This document shows, one piece after another, positions 11,061 through 22,855 of a DNA stretch of 64,000 nt. The position numbers were made by a program, and so were the translations under genes. The DNA lies in contig NC_084838.1 of NCBI RefSeq assembly GCF_033115175.1, positions 60,418,468-60,482,467 on the forward strand, read 5' to 3'. The stretch's first letter is position 1; every line of letters begins with the position of its first letter. Under the pieces are notes generated by a model. The model was not told where the DNA came from, searched no databases, and saw only the letters and a list, made by a program, of their open reading frames with translations. The stretch comes from Lepus europaeus (Eukaryota; Chordata; Mammalia; Lagomorpha; Leporidae).

Positions 11061-11822
11061 TGCAACGCTTGTTCATTTGTTCTCCATCAATTTCGACTTA
11101 ACTCACCCAGTCTCTTGCCCATAAGTCTCAAGCTAATTTCCTTTCACCTTTAACTAGCTCTCCTATCTGAAGGATATTGTGTTCTCTGGAGAAAGAGAAA
11201 TGATGTGGAGGTCAGGTTCTCTGCCAGACTTGCCCTTACTTGTCTGGTGTTCATAGCAATCCCCTCATAAATCTTGCTCTCATTTTGCTCCCATATAAAG
11301 TAAGGATGCTAATAATTACCTCAAAATTATGATGATGATGAAAGTAGCTAACAGCACTTTAGAGAGCTTTAAATCCTGTAAAACTACAAGGGGTTAATAA
11401 TTCACTCTTCTCCATTCTGACTTTACTCAACACCTTAGCCCCCCATAATATTCTTTATATACTTGCAACTTCCCTTTTATATTTTTGCAAATCTGTATAC
11501 ACATTCATAAAAGTACACAATGTTATTTTTGTATATGTGCTCCTTTATTCAGAAAGCTTTTATTTGTCTATTACTTTGTGAAGGATACACTTTTGGTGCT
11601 GTGAGTATAGCAAGGAACAAGTCAAATAAGATCCTTGCTCCTATAGAACTATGTTCTAGTGGGGGCACACATGTAATTCAAAATCAATCCATTCATTAGT
11701 CAATCAAAAGGAAAATTATCAAATGGCTCTAAGTGGTATGAAAAGAATTGAAATAGAAACATGCTAGTGATTATTTTAGATAGAATCTGAGAGGGAGACA
11801 CTAAAGTTGTTCACTTCAACCG
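11061..11822. other. Intergenic; faint ancient repeats
   Basis: A second diverged MIR-like piece may lie near 11290-11390 (AAGGATGCTAATAATTACCTC). A GAACTATGTTCTAGTGGGGGC segment near 11640-11670 resembles a common ancient mammalian repeat that I could not assign to a family. No gene is seen. Confidence 0.35.
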
Positions 11823-12142
11823 TTTTTAAAATTTATTTTTATTCATTTTAAAGCAGAGAGACCAAAAGACAGACAGAGGGTGATTTCCCACCTGATGCTT
11901 CTCTTCCCAAATGTCTATAATAGCTGGGGCTGGGCCAGGCCCAAGCTAATAGCTGGGAACACAATCTGGGTATTCTACTTGGGGGGGAGGGACCCAGGTT
12001 TTGAATCATCACCTGCAGCCTCCCAGGGTGCCCATTAACAGCCTGGATTGAAAGTGGAGCTGAGACTCCAGTCCAGGCACCCCAACATGGAATGTAGGCA
12101 TCCCAAGCATTGTCTTAGCCACTTTACCAAAAAGCTGCCCAT
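11823..12142 (-). mobile_element. Old CSINE, antisense
   Basis: T/A-rich 5' edge, AGAGAGACCAAAAGACAGACAG, CCCAAATGTCTATAATAGCTGG and an AGCC...GCC 3' edge, the reverse complement of a diverged CSINE. It abuts the next one. Confidence 0.75.
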
Positions 12143-12162
12143 AAAGCCGTATACTATTTCTG

Positions 12163-12498
12163 AAAAAAAGTATTTATTTATTTATTGGAAAGGCAGAGTG
12201 ATGGAGACAGAAGGTCTGTCCTCTCTCTCATATACACATACACAAAGAGAGGTTGAGAGAGATCTTCCATCAACTGGTTCACTCAAATGCCTGCCATGGC
12301 TGGGCCAAGCTGAAGTCAGAAGCCAGAAACTCCATACTGGTCTCCCACATGGGTGGCAGGAACCCAAGTACTTAGCCCATCATCTGCTACTTCCCAGGTG
12401 CATTAGCAGGGAGCTAGCCTAGAAGTATAGAGTAGCCAGACTTTGAATCAGGCACTCATACGGAATGTGCTTAAACCATTGTGCCATATTGCCTGCCT
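12163..12498 (-). mobile_element. CSINE, antisense
   Basis: Starts TATTTATTTATTTATTGGAAAGGCAGAG and ends in CATTGTGCCATATTGCCTGCC, the reverse of a full-length older CSINE. Confidence 0.85.
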
Positions 12499-12980
12499 CA
12501 AACTTACACACTTTAAATTATATATGTCTATAATGTCTTCTGCAGCAGTTTTTCTTTTTGTTCTCCACCAAAGATGCTGGTTTGTTTTTACAACAGGTTT
12601 TAGAGGTTTTCCCTATATATTTTACCTTTATGCTAAGCAGCTAGCATTAAGTATTCCCTAGAACAAGTAGTTGACCTAGTTTTGATCATTCATTTCTCAA
12701 TGTATCCATTTTTGGGGATGGGGATGCCTAACACCAAAGGTTGATACTCTTTACTGGTTACACACTGTCACTCATCAGCTTTGTCTCTCCTCCACAGACT
12801 CTAGGACATGCACTGGACTGGAGCAGCCACTTTCTGGAATAATGATGTCCTTCCTGTATGAGACAAAGAGAGGTAACTTCATTAACTCTTTCTTAAAGAT
12901 TTACTTGGAAGTAACACAGAAGCATTTTTATCCTACTCATCATTTAATTTGACTATACCAAGTCAACTGGAAATTTGATT
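12499..12980. other. Intergenic, nothing recognised
   Basis: About 480 bp between two antisense CSINEs, with no recognisable gene or repeat. Confidence 0.5.
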
Positions 12981-13285
12981 TCTTTTTTTTAAAAAATATT
13001 TATTTATTTATTCTCAATTTAGTTGAAAGGCAGAGACAGATCTTGCATCCATTTGTTCACTCCCTAAATGCCTGCAACAGTCAGGGCTGGGCCATGTTGA
13101 AGCAAGGAGCCCAGAACTCAATCTGGGCTCAACCCAAGCACTTGAGCACTTGAGATGTCATCTGCTGCCTTTGAGAATCTGCATTAGCAGGAAAATAGAA
13201 TTGAAAGTAGAGCTGGAACTCTGATAGGGGATGCAGGTATCCCAAGCTGCAACTTAAGCTGCTACTCCAGACACCTGCTCCAGCA
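12981..13285 (-). mobile_element. Old CSINE, antisense
   Basis: AAAAAATATTTATTTATTTATTC head, TTGAAAGGCAGAGACAGATC, TCACTCCCTAAATGCCTGCAACAG and a GACACCTGCTCC end. It is an antisense CSINE with several internal differences. Confidence 0.8.
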
Positions 13286-13850
13286 AAACTGATTCCAAAG
13301 GAGTCTGGAATTATAATCCTCCACCAAGGTGACGCTCATAGTCCTTTTAACCATTCAGTGTAACTCCTAATTAAGAATGTAATTTATTCTCTGAATGTTT
13401 ATAGAAAATGTAGACTGTAAGACATTGTGCTAAGAATCTTAGTATATTTAGATAAAGAGAATACATTTCCAGCCACCTGAGGCTTACAATGTAGTAGCAA
13501 AGTAAGATATGCAAATTATAAGTCAATAATAATAGTAACAACAATTAGCCCTTACTGTGTATTCAGGTGTTTTAGATTCCTTATCTCCTAGAAAGTAGAC
13601 ATAGCATATTCATTTTTTTATGTGACAAGGAAAGTGAGAGAGAGCTTCATTCTTTCAATCCACAAATATTTATGGGCTGTCTAGGATGAGCCAGGTCACT
13701 GTGCCGGGAACAAAGAATACAAATAAGTCAGCATATGACTGTCTGAATATAACCCCTGCTTTTAGAAGCCTACCATTCAGGGACAAGTGACTACATTTTC
13801 TGTTTCCCACTTACTTTCCTCTGTCGACTAGCATTATGATCTTTCCACAC
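13286..13850. other. Intergenic; faint ancient repeat
   Basis: No gene. The segment 13650-13760 (CAATCCACAAATATTTATGGGC ... GCCAGGTCACTGTGCC) resembles the common ancient sequence motif for age-old mammalian interspersed repeats (MIR/L2 class), too diverged to place. Confidence 0.35.
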
Positions 13851-13871
13851 ACACACACACACACACACACC
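13847..13871. repeat. (CA)n microsatellite
   Basis: About twelve CA units, followed by CCCACAATG. Confidence 0.9.
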
Positions 13872-13874
13872 CCA

Positions 13875-14145
13875 CAATGAGCTCAGACACCACTTCCCCT
13901 GTGCAACCTTCCTTAACCTCAGATAAGCTCAGGTGCACCTCTTCCATACTTTCATGGAGCTGTACCTTTACTTCATAGCACACCTCCGTTCATAATCAGA
14001 CCCTTGTGTCATCAATAATCACATAAGCTTCATGAGAGCAGGGCTCATGCTGGGGTTCCTTTCACCATTTTTAATCTGTGCCTAGGAAAGGGTCCAGCAC
14101 AGAGAAGTTTCTCATTAAATAGTCTTTGCATGAATGGAATGATTA
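13875..14145 (+). mobile_element. L2-like ancient LINE 3' end
   Basis: CACTTCCCCTGTGCAACCTTCCTTAACC, CATAAGCTTCATGAGAGCAGGGCTC and the tail TCTCATTAAATAGTCTTTGCATGAATGGA follow the classical L2 3' end order in sense orientation. Confidence 0.65.
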
Positions 14146-14149
14146 ATAG

Positions 14150-14300
14150 ATATTATACACTGAAGATGTACCACGTGTCAGGCCCTGTGCCCAGTACTTT
14201 GTGTACATCATTTCATTTCTTCCTCATATAATCATATGAAATAGGGAATACAGTACTCTACCATTGTACAGATGCTAAGGCTCACATAAATAAACCACCT
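14150..14300 (+). mobile_element. MIR, sense
   Basis: ACCACGTGTCAGGCCCTGTGCCCAGTACTTTG, CATCATTTCATTTCTTCCTC, CATTGTACAGATGCTAAGGCTC: the MIR core in correct order and orientation. Confidence 0.75.
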
Positions 14301-14394
14301 TCCCTGAGTATCATTGATTGGAAGTAGCAAAAGCAGAATAACCCCAAAGCTTAAGCTGTTTCTGACTAAGCCTCTCTTTTTGCAAGACAGCAAA

Positions 14395-14475
14395 TATAGA
14401 AATATATATATGCACATATATAATACATATAAATATATGCATTACAATATATACACATAAAAATGTATATATTGA
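14395..14475. repeat. AT-rich low-complexity tract
   Basis: Alternating A/T sequence (ATATATATATGCACATATATAA and similar). It is a degenerate (TA)n tract. Confidence 0.8.
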
Positions 14476-14591
14476 TCAGACACCTGATTTATGCTATAAT
14501 GTTTTCCTTCTTCCAAATTCATTATCAGTGTCTGTTTTAAGGCACCTACATCAGTGAGGATGTCTTTTTAAAATTTATATCTTGATTTTTC

Positions 14592-14921
14592 TAAAAAAAC
14601 TATTTCATTTTATTTCAAAGGTTGAGAAAGAGACGCAGAGAGAGTGACTGAGCTGAGAAAGATCCATCTGCTGGTTCACTCCCCAAATGCCTGAAATGGC
14701 TAGAGCTGGGTTAGGATGAAGCTAGTAGCCCAGAACTCAAACTGGGTCTCCCATGTGGGTGACAGGGCCCCAAGTACTTGAGCCATCCCCTGCTGCCTCC
14801 TAAGCTGTGCATTAGCAGGAACTTGGAATCGGAAGTGGTACCAGGACTCGAACCCAAGTACTCTGATATGGGACGTGGGGTTCCCAGCAGCATCCTAAAC
14901 TTTGTGCCACATGCCCATGCC
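14592..14921 (-). mobile_element. CSINE, antisense
   Basis: GTTGAGAAAGAGACGCAGAG, GCTGGTTCACTCCCCAAATG and a CACATGCCCATGCC end mark an older antisense CSINE. Both strands carry spurious 60-80 codon frames. Confidence 0.85.
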
Positions 14922-16114
14922 AGAGAGGATGCTTTGAATTCTAATACTAGGAAACACAACTCAGAATGTATTAAATAATAAAGGGATTTGTGAAGCCTTC
15001 TCCAACAGGAACTTGGGAAAGTCAGGTTTCCACATTGGAAACAGAATGAATTTTAAATTCTCACCAGTGGGTCTTCTTCATATTGTCAAATCTAATGTTC
15101 ATACTCAGGAGTTTGCAGTGGTGAAATGGGTGAGTAATAACACCCTGAGCAAAGGAATGGACTTTCCTGTAATACTAGTTTTCCAAAGCCAGGCTTCATA
15201 ATCCACCCACATTCTGGAAGAGTGCTCAGATTTTTGTGCTATTACTTTCCTTCCTCTTGGTAGGTTTTGTTCTTCCTCCTTTCCTCCAAAAGAAGCAATC
15301 ATCAGTGACTCACCCATGGGTTGGGACTTGGGTTAATATTTCTCAAGGAAATTATCACAGTTTCCCCTTTTGTCTACCAGCTAAGGGAAGCACACCTCTT
15401 TTATGCCCAATTGCCAAAGAACAAGACTTTCAAGTAAGTATGTTTTCTAAGTCATGATCACATCACAGAAAGGAAACCTGTGCCCTCCCCAGACTTTAGC
15501 CAAGAACTAGGTGGAAAGTTAAATGGACAGACCAGCCCATTTCACACTCCAGCTCAAGTAAGACACTCAAAGGATGCCCCTTGCAAGAGCCCTGGGGCCC
15601 ATATGATTGAACAGCATCTTTGAGAGAAGAAATGTCTTGGTACTTTGGGGGAACACGAGAACACAGTAATTGAAGAGGCTACAAAGATGAAGATATTAGT
15701 GTAAGAGTCTCTACACCCCGTTTTCCTGCTGATCAGCAAAGGAAAGTGTAAGTCCTGGCATAGCTCTAAGGAAAACTGTAAAGCAGGTGGAATTTTCTTT
15801 GGCATCAACTTTTGCTTCTTTCTGCCTCTGATCTCACCCTCAGGTTCCCTTCCCTTTGCTTGTTTGATTGACTGATACTACAATTGTTGACAATTTCCCA
15901 GAGTTCCTAATTCAAATCTACTCATTTCTCTAGCCTACTGATATATTAAGTGAGCTAACATTTATTTGGGTCTATTAAGTGTAAGACACTGTGTTTGCTC
16001 ATTTGGGTACCAAAATGGCGATGACAGGCTTCTGCCTTTGTGAAGATAGGCTATGTGTGGCTGAAGAGTTAGAGTTGCATTCTCTAGGCACCTGTTTCCT
16101 AATTGTGTTTCCAT
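14922..16114. other. Intergenic, nothing clearly recognised
   Basis: No gene or young repeat. A MIR-like trace may exist at 15955-16010 (GAGCTAACATTTATTTGGG). The short frames here have no protein-like features. Confidence 0.4.
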
Positions 16115-16255
16115 ATTAGAATTGTCTAGAAGCATTTAAAATAGAGAAGTTCTGTTCCAGTGGCTTGAGGGTTAGTTGGGTGTCAGGAGACATTGGTCAT
16201 TATGAGTGTTTTTTTTCAAGCTTCACAGGTAATTTTGCTACAAGGCCAGATAACG
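16115..16255 (+). mobile_element. Possible MER5A-like hAT relic
   Basis: AGAATTGTCTAGAAGCATTTAAAATAG followed by AAGCTTCACAGGTAATTTTG recalls the MER5A layout (AGAATCACCTGG...AGCTTTTAAAA...GGTGATTCTG). It is highly diverged and the call is tentative. Confidence 0.35.
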
Positions 16256-16614
16256 AGGAGCTAGGAGATCAGTGAAGAATCCTAATCCCAAGATTTCTGA
16301 TTACTTGCTCAGCTTTCTTCTCTAAAGAAAATATTATGCAGCTCCCTTAACCTTTCTTGATGCTCCTGTTGTTTTTCACTAAAACGTTCTTCCAAGTTCA
16401 TTAGGTTTCAGCTCTTTGCAATTAAGGAGTAACATTACACCTACCCAGTTAACTCAGTTGCATTTTTTTTTTTTTGGTCCAGAGGACTGATTTGCTTTCT
16501 CTTTTAATTGATTAGCTTTCTCTTCCCCAAACAAGTTCCCCTTTTGATCACTTGTATTGCCCTTATTCCTTTAAATTTATAATTTAACTTTATAATTCAA
16601 TGACTGTCAACTAC

Positions 16615-16725
16615 TATTGTGGCTACAACTTGCTGCAAGTGCTTATTTGCAATGCCTCCTTCTGGGTTCTATACCCAGGGAGTCTGATTCAGTGGGTTTA
16701 GGATATTCCTAGGAATATGAATTTT
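16615..16725 (+). mobile_element. Possible MER5A-like hAT relic
   Basis: GAGTCTGATTCAGTGGGTTTAGG and TTCCTAGGAATATGAATTTTT match the central MER5A motif (TCTGATTCAGTAGGTCTGGG...GAATTTGCATTT). Confidence 0.45.
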
Positions 16726-16782
16726 TCTTTTTCTTTTTGAATATTTTCAAACATACAAACAAGTTGAAAAATATGGGACCAA

Positions 16783-17078
16783 GGGGTAGGCATATGGCAC
16801 AGCTCTTAAGATGTCTCTTGCAATGCCCACAACCTGTATTGGAGTGCCTGGGCTAAAATGGCAGCTCTACTCCCAATTCTAGCTTCCTGCTAATATAGAC
16901 TCTGAGAGGCAACAGGTGATGACTGAAGTAGCTGGGTGCCTGCTACCCATGTGGGAGACCCACGTGAGTTTCTGGCTCCATCGCAGGCATTTGGAGGAGT
17001 GAACTGATGGGTGGGAGCTCTCTTTTTTCTCTGTATAAAATTATGAATAAATAAATAAATAAAATATAATAAAAAATT
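16783..17078 (+). mobile_element. Old CSINE, sense
   Basis: GGGGTAGGCATATGGCAC head, GGCAACAGGTGATGACTGAAGTAG, CACCCATGTGGGAGACC equivalent, ending in AATAAATAAATAAATAAAATATAAT. Confidence 0.8.
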
Positions 17079-17304
17079 AGTACTGAGAATATCATACCTT
17101 TCATCTTCATACAATTGTTTCCATTTTGCCATATTTGCTTTATCTCTCAACTTATATGAATGTATGAATATGTATTCAACACATATTTTTATACTGTTGA
17201 ACCACTTGAAAGTAAATTTTACATATGACATTTTATCATTAATACTCCAGCATGCATCTCCTAGGAAAAAGTATGTTCTCCTACATAATAAGAATAATGA
17301 TATT

Positions 17305-17632
17305 GGTCGGCGCCATGGCTCAATAGGCTAATCCTCCACCTGCGGCGCCAGCACACAGGGTTGCAGTCCCAGTTGGGGCACTGGATTCTATTCCGGTTGC
17401 TCCTCTTCCAGGCCAGCTCTCTGCTGTGGCCCGGGAATGCAGTGGAGGATGGCCCAAGTCCTTGGGCCCTGCACCCGCATGGGAGACCAGGAGGAGCACC
17501 TGGCTCCTGGCTTCAGATCAGCACGATGTGCTGGCTGCGGCGGCCATTGGAGGGTGAACCAACGGCACAGGAAGACCTTTCTCTCTGTCTCTCTCTCTCA
17601 CTGTCCACTCTGCCTGTCAATAAAAAAAAAAA
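17305..17632 (+). mobile_element. Young CSINE with target-site duplication
   Basis: Starts GGTCGGCGCCATGGCTCAAT and ends TGCCTGTCAATAAAAAA. This is the subtype with a CCTCCACCTGCGGCGCC block. AATGATATT flanks it at 17296-17304 and 17633-17641 as a 9-bp target-site duplication. Confidence 0.92.
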
Positions 17633-17641
17633 AATGATATT

Positions 17642-19713
17642 ACCATCACTCCTAAGATGAACAGTGTTTCCAGAATAGCTCAGTATTTGCATTCTGACAG
17701 ACACTTTCTGGCTCTAATTTTCTCAAGCACAGTGGTGGAAGTTGGGGTGGGCCAATGGAGGACATCTCTGAGAGGCAAGCAGGACTAAGGGACAGCCCAA
17801 GTAATTCTCAAGTTAGTGCTGGCTATATTGCACTGAGCAGTTTGGAGAAATGTCCCTTCTTGCCAGAGTGCCCATTGCACTTGAGACACAGCCTCAGCCA
17901 AGCCAGACAGGTCCTAAAGCTGCTCAGATGCACTCCTGCACACTGGATTTGATGATAAGACAGGTGAAATCCTCTTTCCTAAGCTAGGCATCTGGAGAAA
18001 TAAAGTCTTTCTGCCCTCATTTCCACAACAGAAAGTTGTCTGATGATTGTGTAACAAGGCATCTCCATCATCAACTACCCAGCCTGGTTAAGGGATAAGG
18101 CTTGCTTAAGTATACATGCTCACTCAGTGACTCCCTGCTGTGCTTAAAGAGTTAAACTGTGGCTCAGCGTCTTGCTCTAAGGGAGCCCTAAGAAACAGGG
18201 ATCATGGGAGTTGTAGTGTGATACTTCCGTATACTCTCTGATACTGACTCCATCAAACAGCAAACTGCTGCTGCACATGATGTAACTTTAACATGCTCTT
18301 TTAATATTTGCAGTGTACTATAAAAGATTTCACAATGACGGCTGGTGGTTCTTGTGGCATTTACTTAATGACAACATAACAATGATCATATCACTTGAGG
18401 AAAGAGTCTCTTAGATGCTCACTTTCACAAATCAGGCCTGGGGTTGATTCCTGGGTGCAGGATTTTCTTAACCTCAAGATGACCCCATATTATTATCGGT
18501 CCACATGATTCCACACAGTCCTAGTCTCAGGTTCTTCCCAGAGAGCAGAAAGTGGCATAAGAGAAGGAGGTGTGAACAAGGAGGTTGCTTGCTAGAACCA
18601 GGGTGCACTTTTGTTTTCTAACGTAGTTACAATGAATGTTACTCCTTGATTAAGACAACCAAGGATAAGGAGACCAACAGAAATGTGTGCCTGTGACAGT
18701 TTGGCAAGTAATGTTCAAAGTCTTAATATTCAACGACTTAGTACATTCAAAATGCGGTCAGTGCCTTCTAGGTAATTGGTCACTCTTTGACCATTGACTC
18801 CACTGAATCCCTCAGTTGTGATGGCCTTCCTCGGGGTGTTCTTCAGCATGGCAGTCCAGCCCATATTGCTTATAGAATTTCCTGAGGATCTCCGCTTGCT
18901 GTTGTATCCCTATCAACCATATTGTTACCAGCTACGGCTGAGACTGTCTACCAGGGTACTAGAGGGTGTCAAAAGCTGAAACGCCAGGCAGCCAAAATGT
19001 TTTCATCTACCCCTACTGGATGTGGATACCAGGAACTCAAGGCACGTCTGCTGAATTAATATATTTGGACACCAACAAAAGTTAATTCTCCATTGTGTTT
19101 TGGAGGTATAAGATAGAATTCTTTTTATGACCTCTGGCACCTGGATTTTCCTTGAAGGACTCGCAGATCTGTTTCCCAAGTGCACAGTATCTCAGCTGAG
19201 TGGTCAGACCTGTCTCTTGCAGCTCCTTCATCTCCTGTCCTGGAGCTGAGCATTCTCCTCTTTCCGTTCCCTTTCTGTGGGCTCAGCACTTGCTGTTCTT
19301 ATGTCCACACAAACAAGACGGACGCCATTAAATCTGAACTCTACTTTCTGCCTCTCTGCTTCAAAACCTCCCACTTGGTTCTGGCTCTTTTGCTTCTGCC
19401 TTTGGGATTTAGTAATTATGTATTCTAGCAAAAACAATGCTCCTATTTGGACTTTTCATTCTACTGGTATTCTGGCTCCATTCTTTAAGTTCCTAATTCT
19501 ATCTTTCTCTTCTCTTTTTGTCACCTTGTGTTGGAGACAAACCCAGGCTTCCTCATTCTAAAACACAAACTGGAAGCAAACAACTCCTTTTATTACCAAC
19601 TTCTTGCAGCAATCATCTCTTCCTACTTCCTCTGTTCCCAGATAACTTACTCTCTTTAAGGGGCCCAAGTAGTAAAAGTTCACTCTGAGTTCCCCAGGAA
19701 CACTCCAGTCAAA
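17642..19713. other. Intergenic, nothing recognised
   Basis: About 2 kb without a gene, RNA or recognisable repeat. Frames of 60-94 codons occur on both strands, but none shows a domain or splice context. Confidence 0.45.
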
Positions 19714-19728
19714 ATCCAATGGTCTTTT

Positions 19729-19866
19729 TTTTTTAACTTTTATTTAATGAATATAAATTTCCAAAGTACAGCTTATGGATTACAGAGGCTTCCCCCCCAC
19801 CATAACTTCCCTCCTACCCGCAACCCTCCCCTTTCCCGCTCCCTCTCCCCTTCCATTCACATCAAG
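19729..19866 (-). mobile_element. Severely 5'-truncated rabbit L1 3' end, antisense
   Basis: 138 bp of the rabbit L1 tail in reverse (TTAACTTTTATTTAATGAAT, ATAAATTTCCAAAGTACAGC, then a C-rich block). It is bounded by ATCCAATGGTCTTTT at 19714-19728 and 19867-19881, a perfect 15-bp target-site duplication. Confidence 0.93.
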
Positions 19867-19881
19867 ATCCAATGGTCTTTT

Positions 19882-20161
19882 CTTAAACCTCATGATCAAC
19901 CTTTTTCTCCTTGCCTGTACCTCATCTAGAGACTCCTCTCCCTTAACTTCTGCAAATCCTTCAGTGTCAGCAGTGGATGAAGACCAGACCTAGTCCCTTC
20001 CCCAAGGGCTTGCACTCTGCTCCTTTCTTTGTACTTTCTAGTTTCATCATTCATTATTCCAGCCAACCCCTGAACACATATGATGGATCTGGCATTGTAG
20101 AAAGCAGTGGAAAGGCAAATACAAACAAGACTGGTTCTGTTCTAGGATTTTTTTTTTTTTT
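19882..20161. other. Intergenic, nothing recognised
   Basis: Unique-looking sequence between two retroelement insertions, ending in a T-run at 20148-20160. Confidence 0.5.
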
Positions 20162-20174
20162 AATTTCAATGAGG

Positions 20175-20499
20175 CTGGGGGCAGTGCTGTGGCACAGTGG
20201 GTTAAAGCCTGAAGCACCAGCATTCCATATGGGCACTGGTTCTAGTCTTGGCTGATCCTCTTCCAATCCAGCTCTCTGCTAGGGCCTGGGATAGCAGTAG
20301 AAGATGGCCCAGGTCTTTGGACCCCTGCACCCACATGCGAGACCTGGAAGAAGCTCCTGGCTCCTGGCTTTGGATTGGTGCAGCTCTGGCCGTTGTGGTC
20401 AACTGGGGAGTGAACCAGTGGATGGAAGAGCTCTCTTTCTCTGCCTCTCCTTCTCTCTCTGTGTAACTCTGACTTTCAAATAAATAAAATCTTTAAAAA
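20175..20499 (+). mobile_element. CSINE with target-site duplication, sense
   Basis: AGTGCTGTGGCACAGTGGG head and AAATAAATAAAATCTTTAAAA tail. It is flanked by AATTTCAATGAGG (20162-20174) and AATTTTAATGAGG (20500-20512), duplications differing by one base. Confidence 0.92.
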
Positions 20500-20634
20500 A
20501 ATTTTAATGAGGTAGAAATTTGGGGGACAGCAAGACATAAAAATCCAGTGAAAGGGTTTGATGTACTCTTATTCCTTAGCCAAAGCAATGTTTAAATCCT
20601 ATTTAGATGTTATTTACACTGTTTTTAGCCTTCT

Positions 20635-20790
20635 TCCTGTAGATAACAGTAATAACAGGTGCTGAGTCATTTCTTAAGCCAGATCCAGGTCTAAGTGCTT
20701 GATGTATATTGATTGCTTAAATCCTTATATAGTCTATGATAAGCACTATTATATTATCCTTCCTTTTAAATATGAGGACAGGCAGTCTTT
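20635..20790 (+). mobile_element. MIR-like ancient SINE, sense
   Basis: AAGCCAGATCCAGGTCTAAGTGCTTGATG, ATATTGATTGCTTAAATCCTTATA and TTTTAAATATGAGGAC follow the MIR core. Confidence 0.6.
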
Positions 20791-20834
20791 CTTTTCTGTA
20801 TTCTTTTCTGAGGTCGAGTTTCCAATCACCTGCA

Positions 20835-21050
20835 AGGCAGAGATTTTCAAACTGACATATGGCAGCCCTAAATAGGCCTGGTGCTTGTTTGTGTATGTAA
20901 AATTTTATTGTTGTATAGCCCTGCCCATTCATTTGCATATTGTTTAAGGGTGTTTGGCTGTACAGTGGCAGGGAAGAATTGCAGCAACAAAGACTTTTAG
21001 GCCCACAAAGCCAAAACTATTCCCATTTCATCCTTTACAGAATGTGTAAC
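20835..21050 (+). mobile_element. hAT-type non-autonomous DNA transposon relic
   Basis: AAATTTTATTGTTGTATAGCC, CTGCCCATTCATTTGCATATTG, TTTAGGCCCACAAAGCCAAAA and TTTACAGAATGTGTAACCCC follow the widespread mammalian element with a TTTTATTGGAACACAGCC motif. I did not fix the family name. Confidence 0.55.
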
Positions 21051-21758
21051 CCCCTATTCAAAGCATCCTAGACCCTCTAGTTGATATTTTCATGTGTCAG
21101 TATGGACAGGAACAGAGATAAGGCCTTTGATCTTATAACCAAACCCCTGCAGATGGGACCTTGATAACCTCTCAGTTACAGCAGAGATTTCTGATCCTTT
21201 TTATCACCCATTCTTCCTGTACCAGAAATTGTGGGCCAATAGTGAAACCATTTACAGCCTCCTTTGCCTTACTTATCTGAGCACAGTGTGACAGAGTTCT
21301 CTGTAAGGTATTAATGGGGCTGTACACATCTAAAGGGCAAGCAGATTAACAATAGACAGGGCATTGGTCAAGAAGTTGGCAGGCTGTTCTTGATTATGCC
21401 TGCATAAAATAATAAGCTGTATCTTAGAGGAGATGAGGGAGGGAGCCTTGACCTGCCTTTCCTAAGAACATTGATACTGTCTGGTAGTTTTCATAGCTAA
21501 TTCCAAAGGCTCTGCATCCACAGGAATCCTCAAAAAGCATACAGGTAGGGTTTCTCCTAGAATTTATGGGTCTGGAGCTCAAAAGAGAACAGGGCTGGAT
21601 TTATTGACTTGGAAGTAATGGGAACATCTAGATGCTATGAATCATTTTTTTCCCCTATTGGATCCTTAAAAGTACTGTAGTTGTTTTGAAAGATTCTGTC
21701 CTTATCTCTCTTCTCTTTACTATGTCTTTTCCTTGATGACCTAATCCACTCTTTTTTT
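21051..21758. other. Intergenic, nothing recognised
   Basis: About 700 bp of unique-looking sequence upstream of an L1 insertion. Confidence 0.5.
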
Positions 21759-21773
21759 ATAAAAGGGCACAGG

Positions 21774-22331
21774 GTGTACTGATGGTCCTCTTCCCCACTT
21801 AATGCTGTATAATTGTTCAAACCTGGTAAATGCCACTCTTAGGATCATTGGTTACTATCCTCACTCTGTCTTTTATGACCTTGTCTAAATATGATCAGAG
21901 TCGGCAAACTTGGAAGGCTTCCATGCCTTGGGAACTCATGACGACAGCCTAGGGTGGTTACTGGCGCCATAAACTAGAGTGTCAATTTGTTAGGTCAACA
22001 ACAGGAGCCACTGTGCACTTGCTCCTCATGTGGGATCTCTGTCCTTAATGTGCTGTACATTGTGATTTAATGCTATAACCAGTACTCAAACAGTATGTTT
22101 CACTTTGTGTTTCTATGTGGGTGCAAACTGTTGAAATCTTTATACTAAATTGATCTTCTGTATATAAAGAGAATTGAAAATGAATCTTGATGCAAATGGA
22201 AGGGGAGAGGGAGCGGGAGAGGGGAGGGTTGCGGGTGGGAGGGAAGTTATGGGAGGGGGAAGCCATTGTAATCCATAAGCTGTACACTGGAAATTTATAT
22301 TCATTAAATAAAAGTTAAAAAAAAATAAAAA
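21774..22331 (+). mobile_element. 5'-truncated rabbit L1 with 15-bp target-site duplication
   Basis: About 560 bp of the rabbit L1 3' untranslated region in sense, from GTGTACTGATGGTCC to ATTCATTAAATAAAAGTT and an A-rich tail. ATAAAAGGGCACAGG at 21759-21773 is repeated at 22332-22346 as the target-site duplication. It is closely similar to the block at 35416-36551. Confidence 0.95.
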
Positions 22332-22384
22332 ATAAAAGGGCACAGGAATGATCTGCCCTAGTTGTGTGTGTGTGTATGTGTGTG

Positions 22385-22855
22385 TTTTAAGACTTATTTA
22401 TTGCCGGCGCCGTGGTTTAACAGGCTAATCCTCCACCTTGCGGCGCCGGCACACCGGGTTCTAGTCCTGGTTGGGGCGCCGGATTCTGTCCCAGTTGCCT
22501 CTCTTCCAGGCCAGCTCTCTGCTATGGCCCGGGGAGGCAGTGGAGGATGGCCCAGGTCTCTGGGCCCTGCACCCACATGGGAGACCGGGAGAAGCTCCTG
22601 GCTTCAGATCAGCATGATGCGCCAGCCGCAGCGGCCATTGGAGGGTGAACCAACGCCAAAAAGGAAGACCTTTCTCTCTGTCTCTCTCTCTCACTATCTA
22701 CTCTGCCTGTCAAAAAAAAAAAATTATTTATTTTGAAAGACAGAGTTACTGAGAGGGAGGGAGGGAGGGACAGAGAGATCTTATCTATCTTATCTTCCAT
22801 CCATAGGTTCATTACCCAAATGGCAACAATGGCCAGAGCCAGGCCCGTCCAAGCA
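22385..22855 (-). mobile_element. Partial old CSINE, antisense, split by a younger CSINE
   Basis: The T-rich head (GACTTATTTATT) ends at 22402 and resumes at 22733 as TTGAAAGACAGAGTTACTGAG. It continues to about 22855 and then stops short of the element's 5' end. A younger sense CSINE occupies 22403-22723. Confidence 0.8.
22403..22723 (+). mobile_element. Young CSINE nested in an older CSINE
   Basis: GCCGGCGCCGTGGTTTAACAGG head, CTTGCGGCGCCGGCACACC and TGCCTGTCAAAAAA tail. The 9-bp duplication TTATTTATT lies at 22394-22402 and 22724-22732. Confidence 0.9.

Noticed and set aside
22045-22287. Minus-strand frame starting MYSLWITMASPSHN, with similar frame at 36177-36503
   Set aside because: It is the antisense reading of the L1 3' tail and is kept open only by sequence shared between L1 copies.
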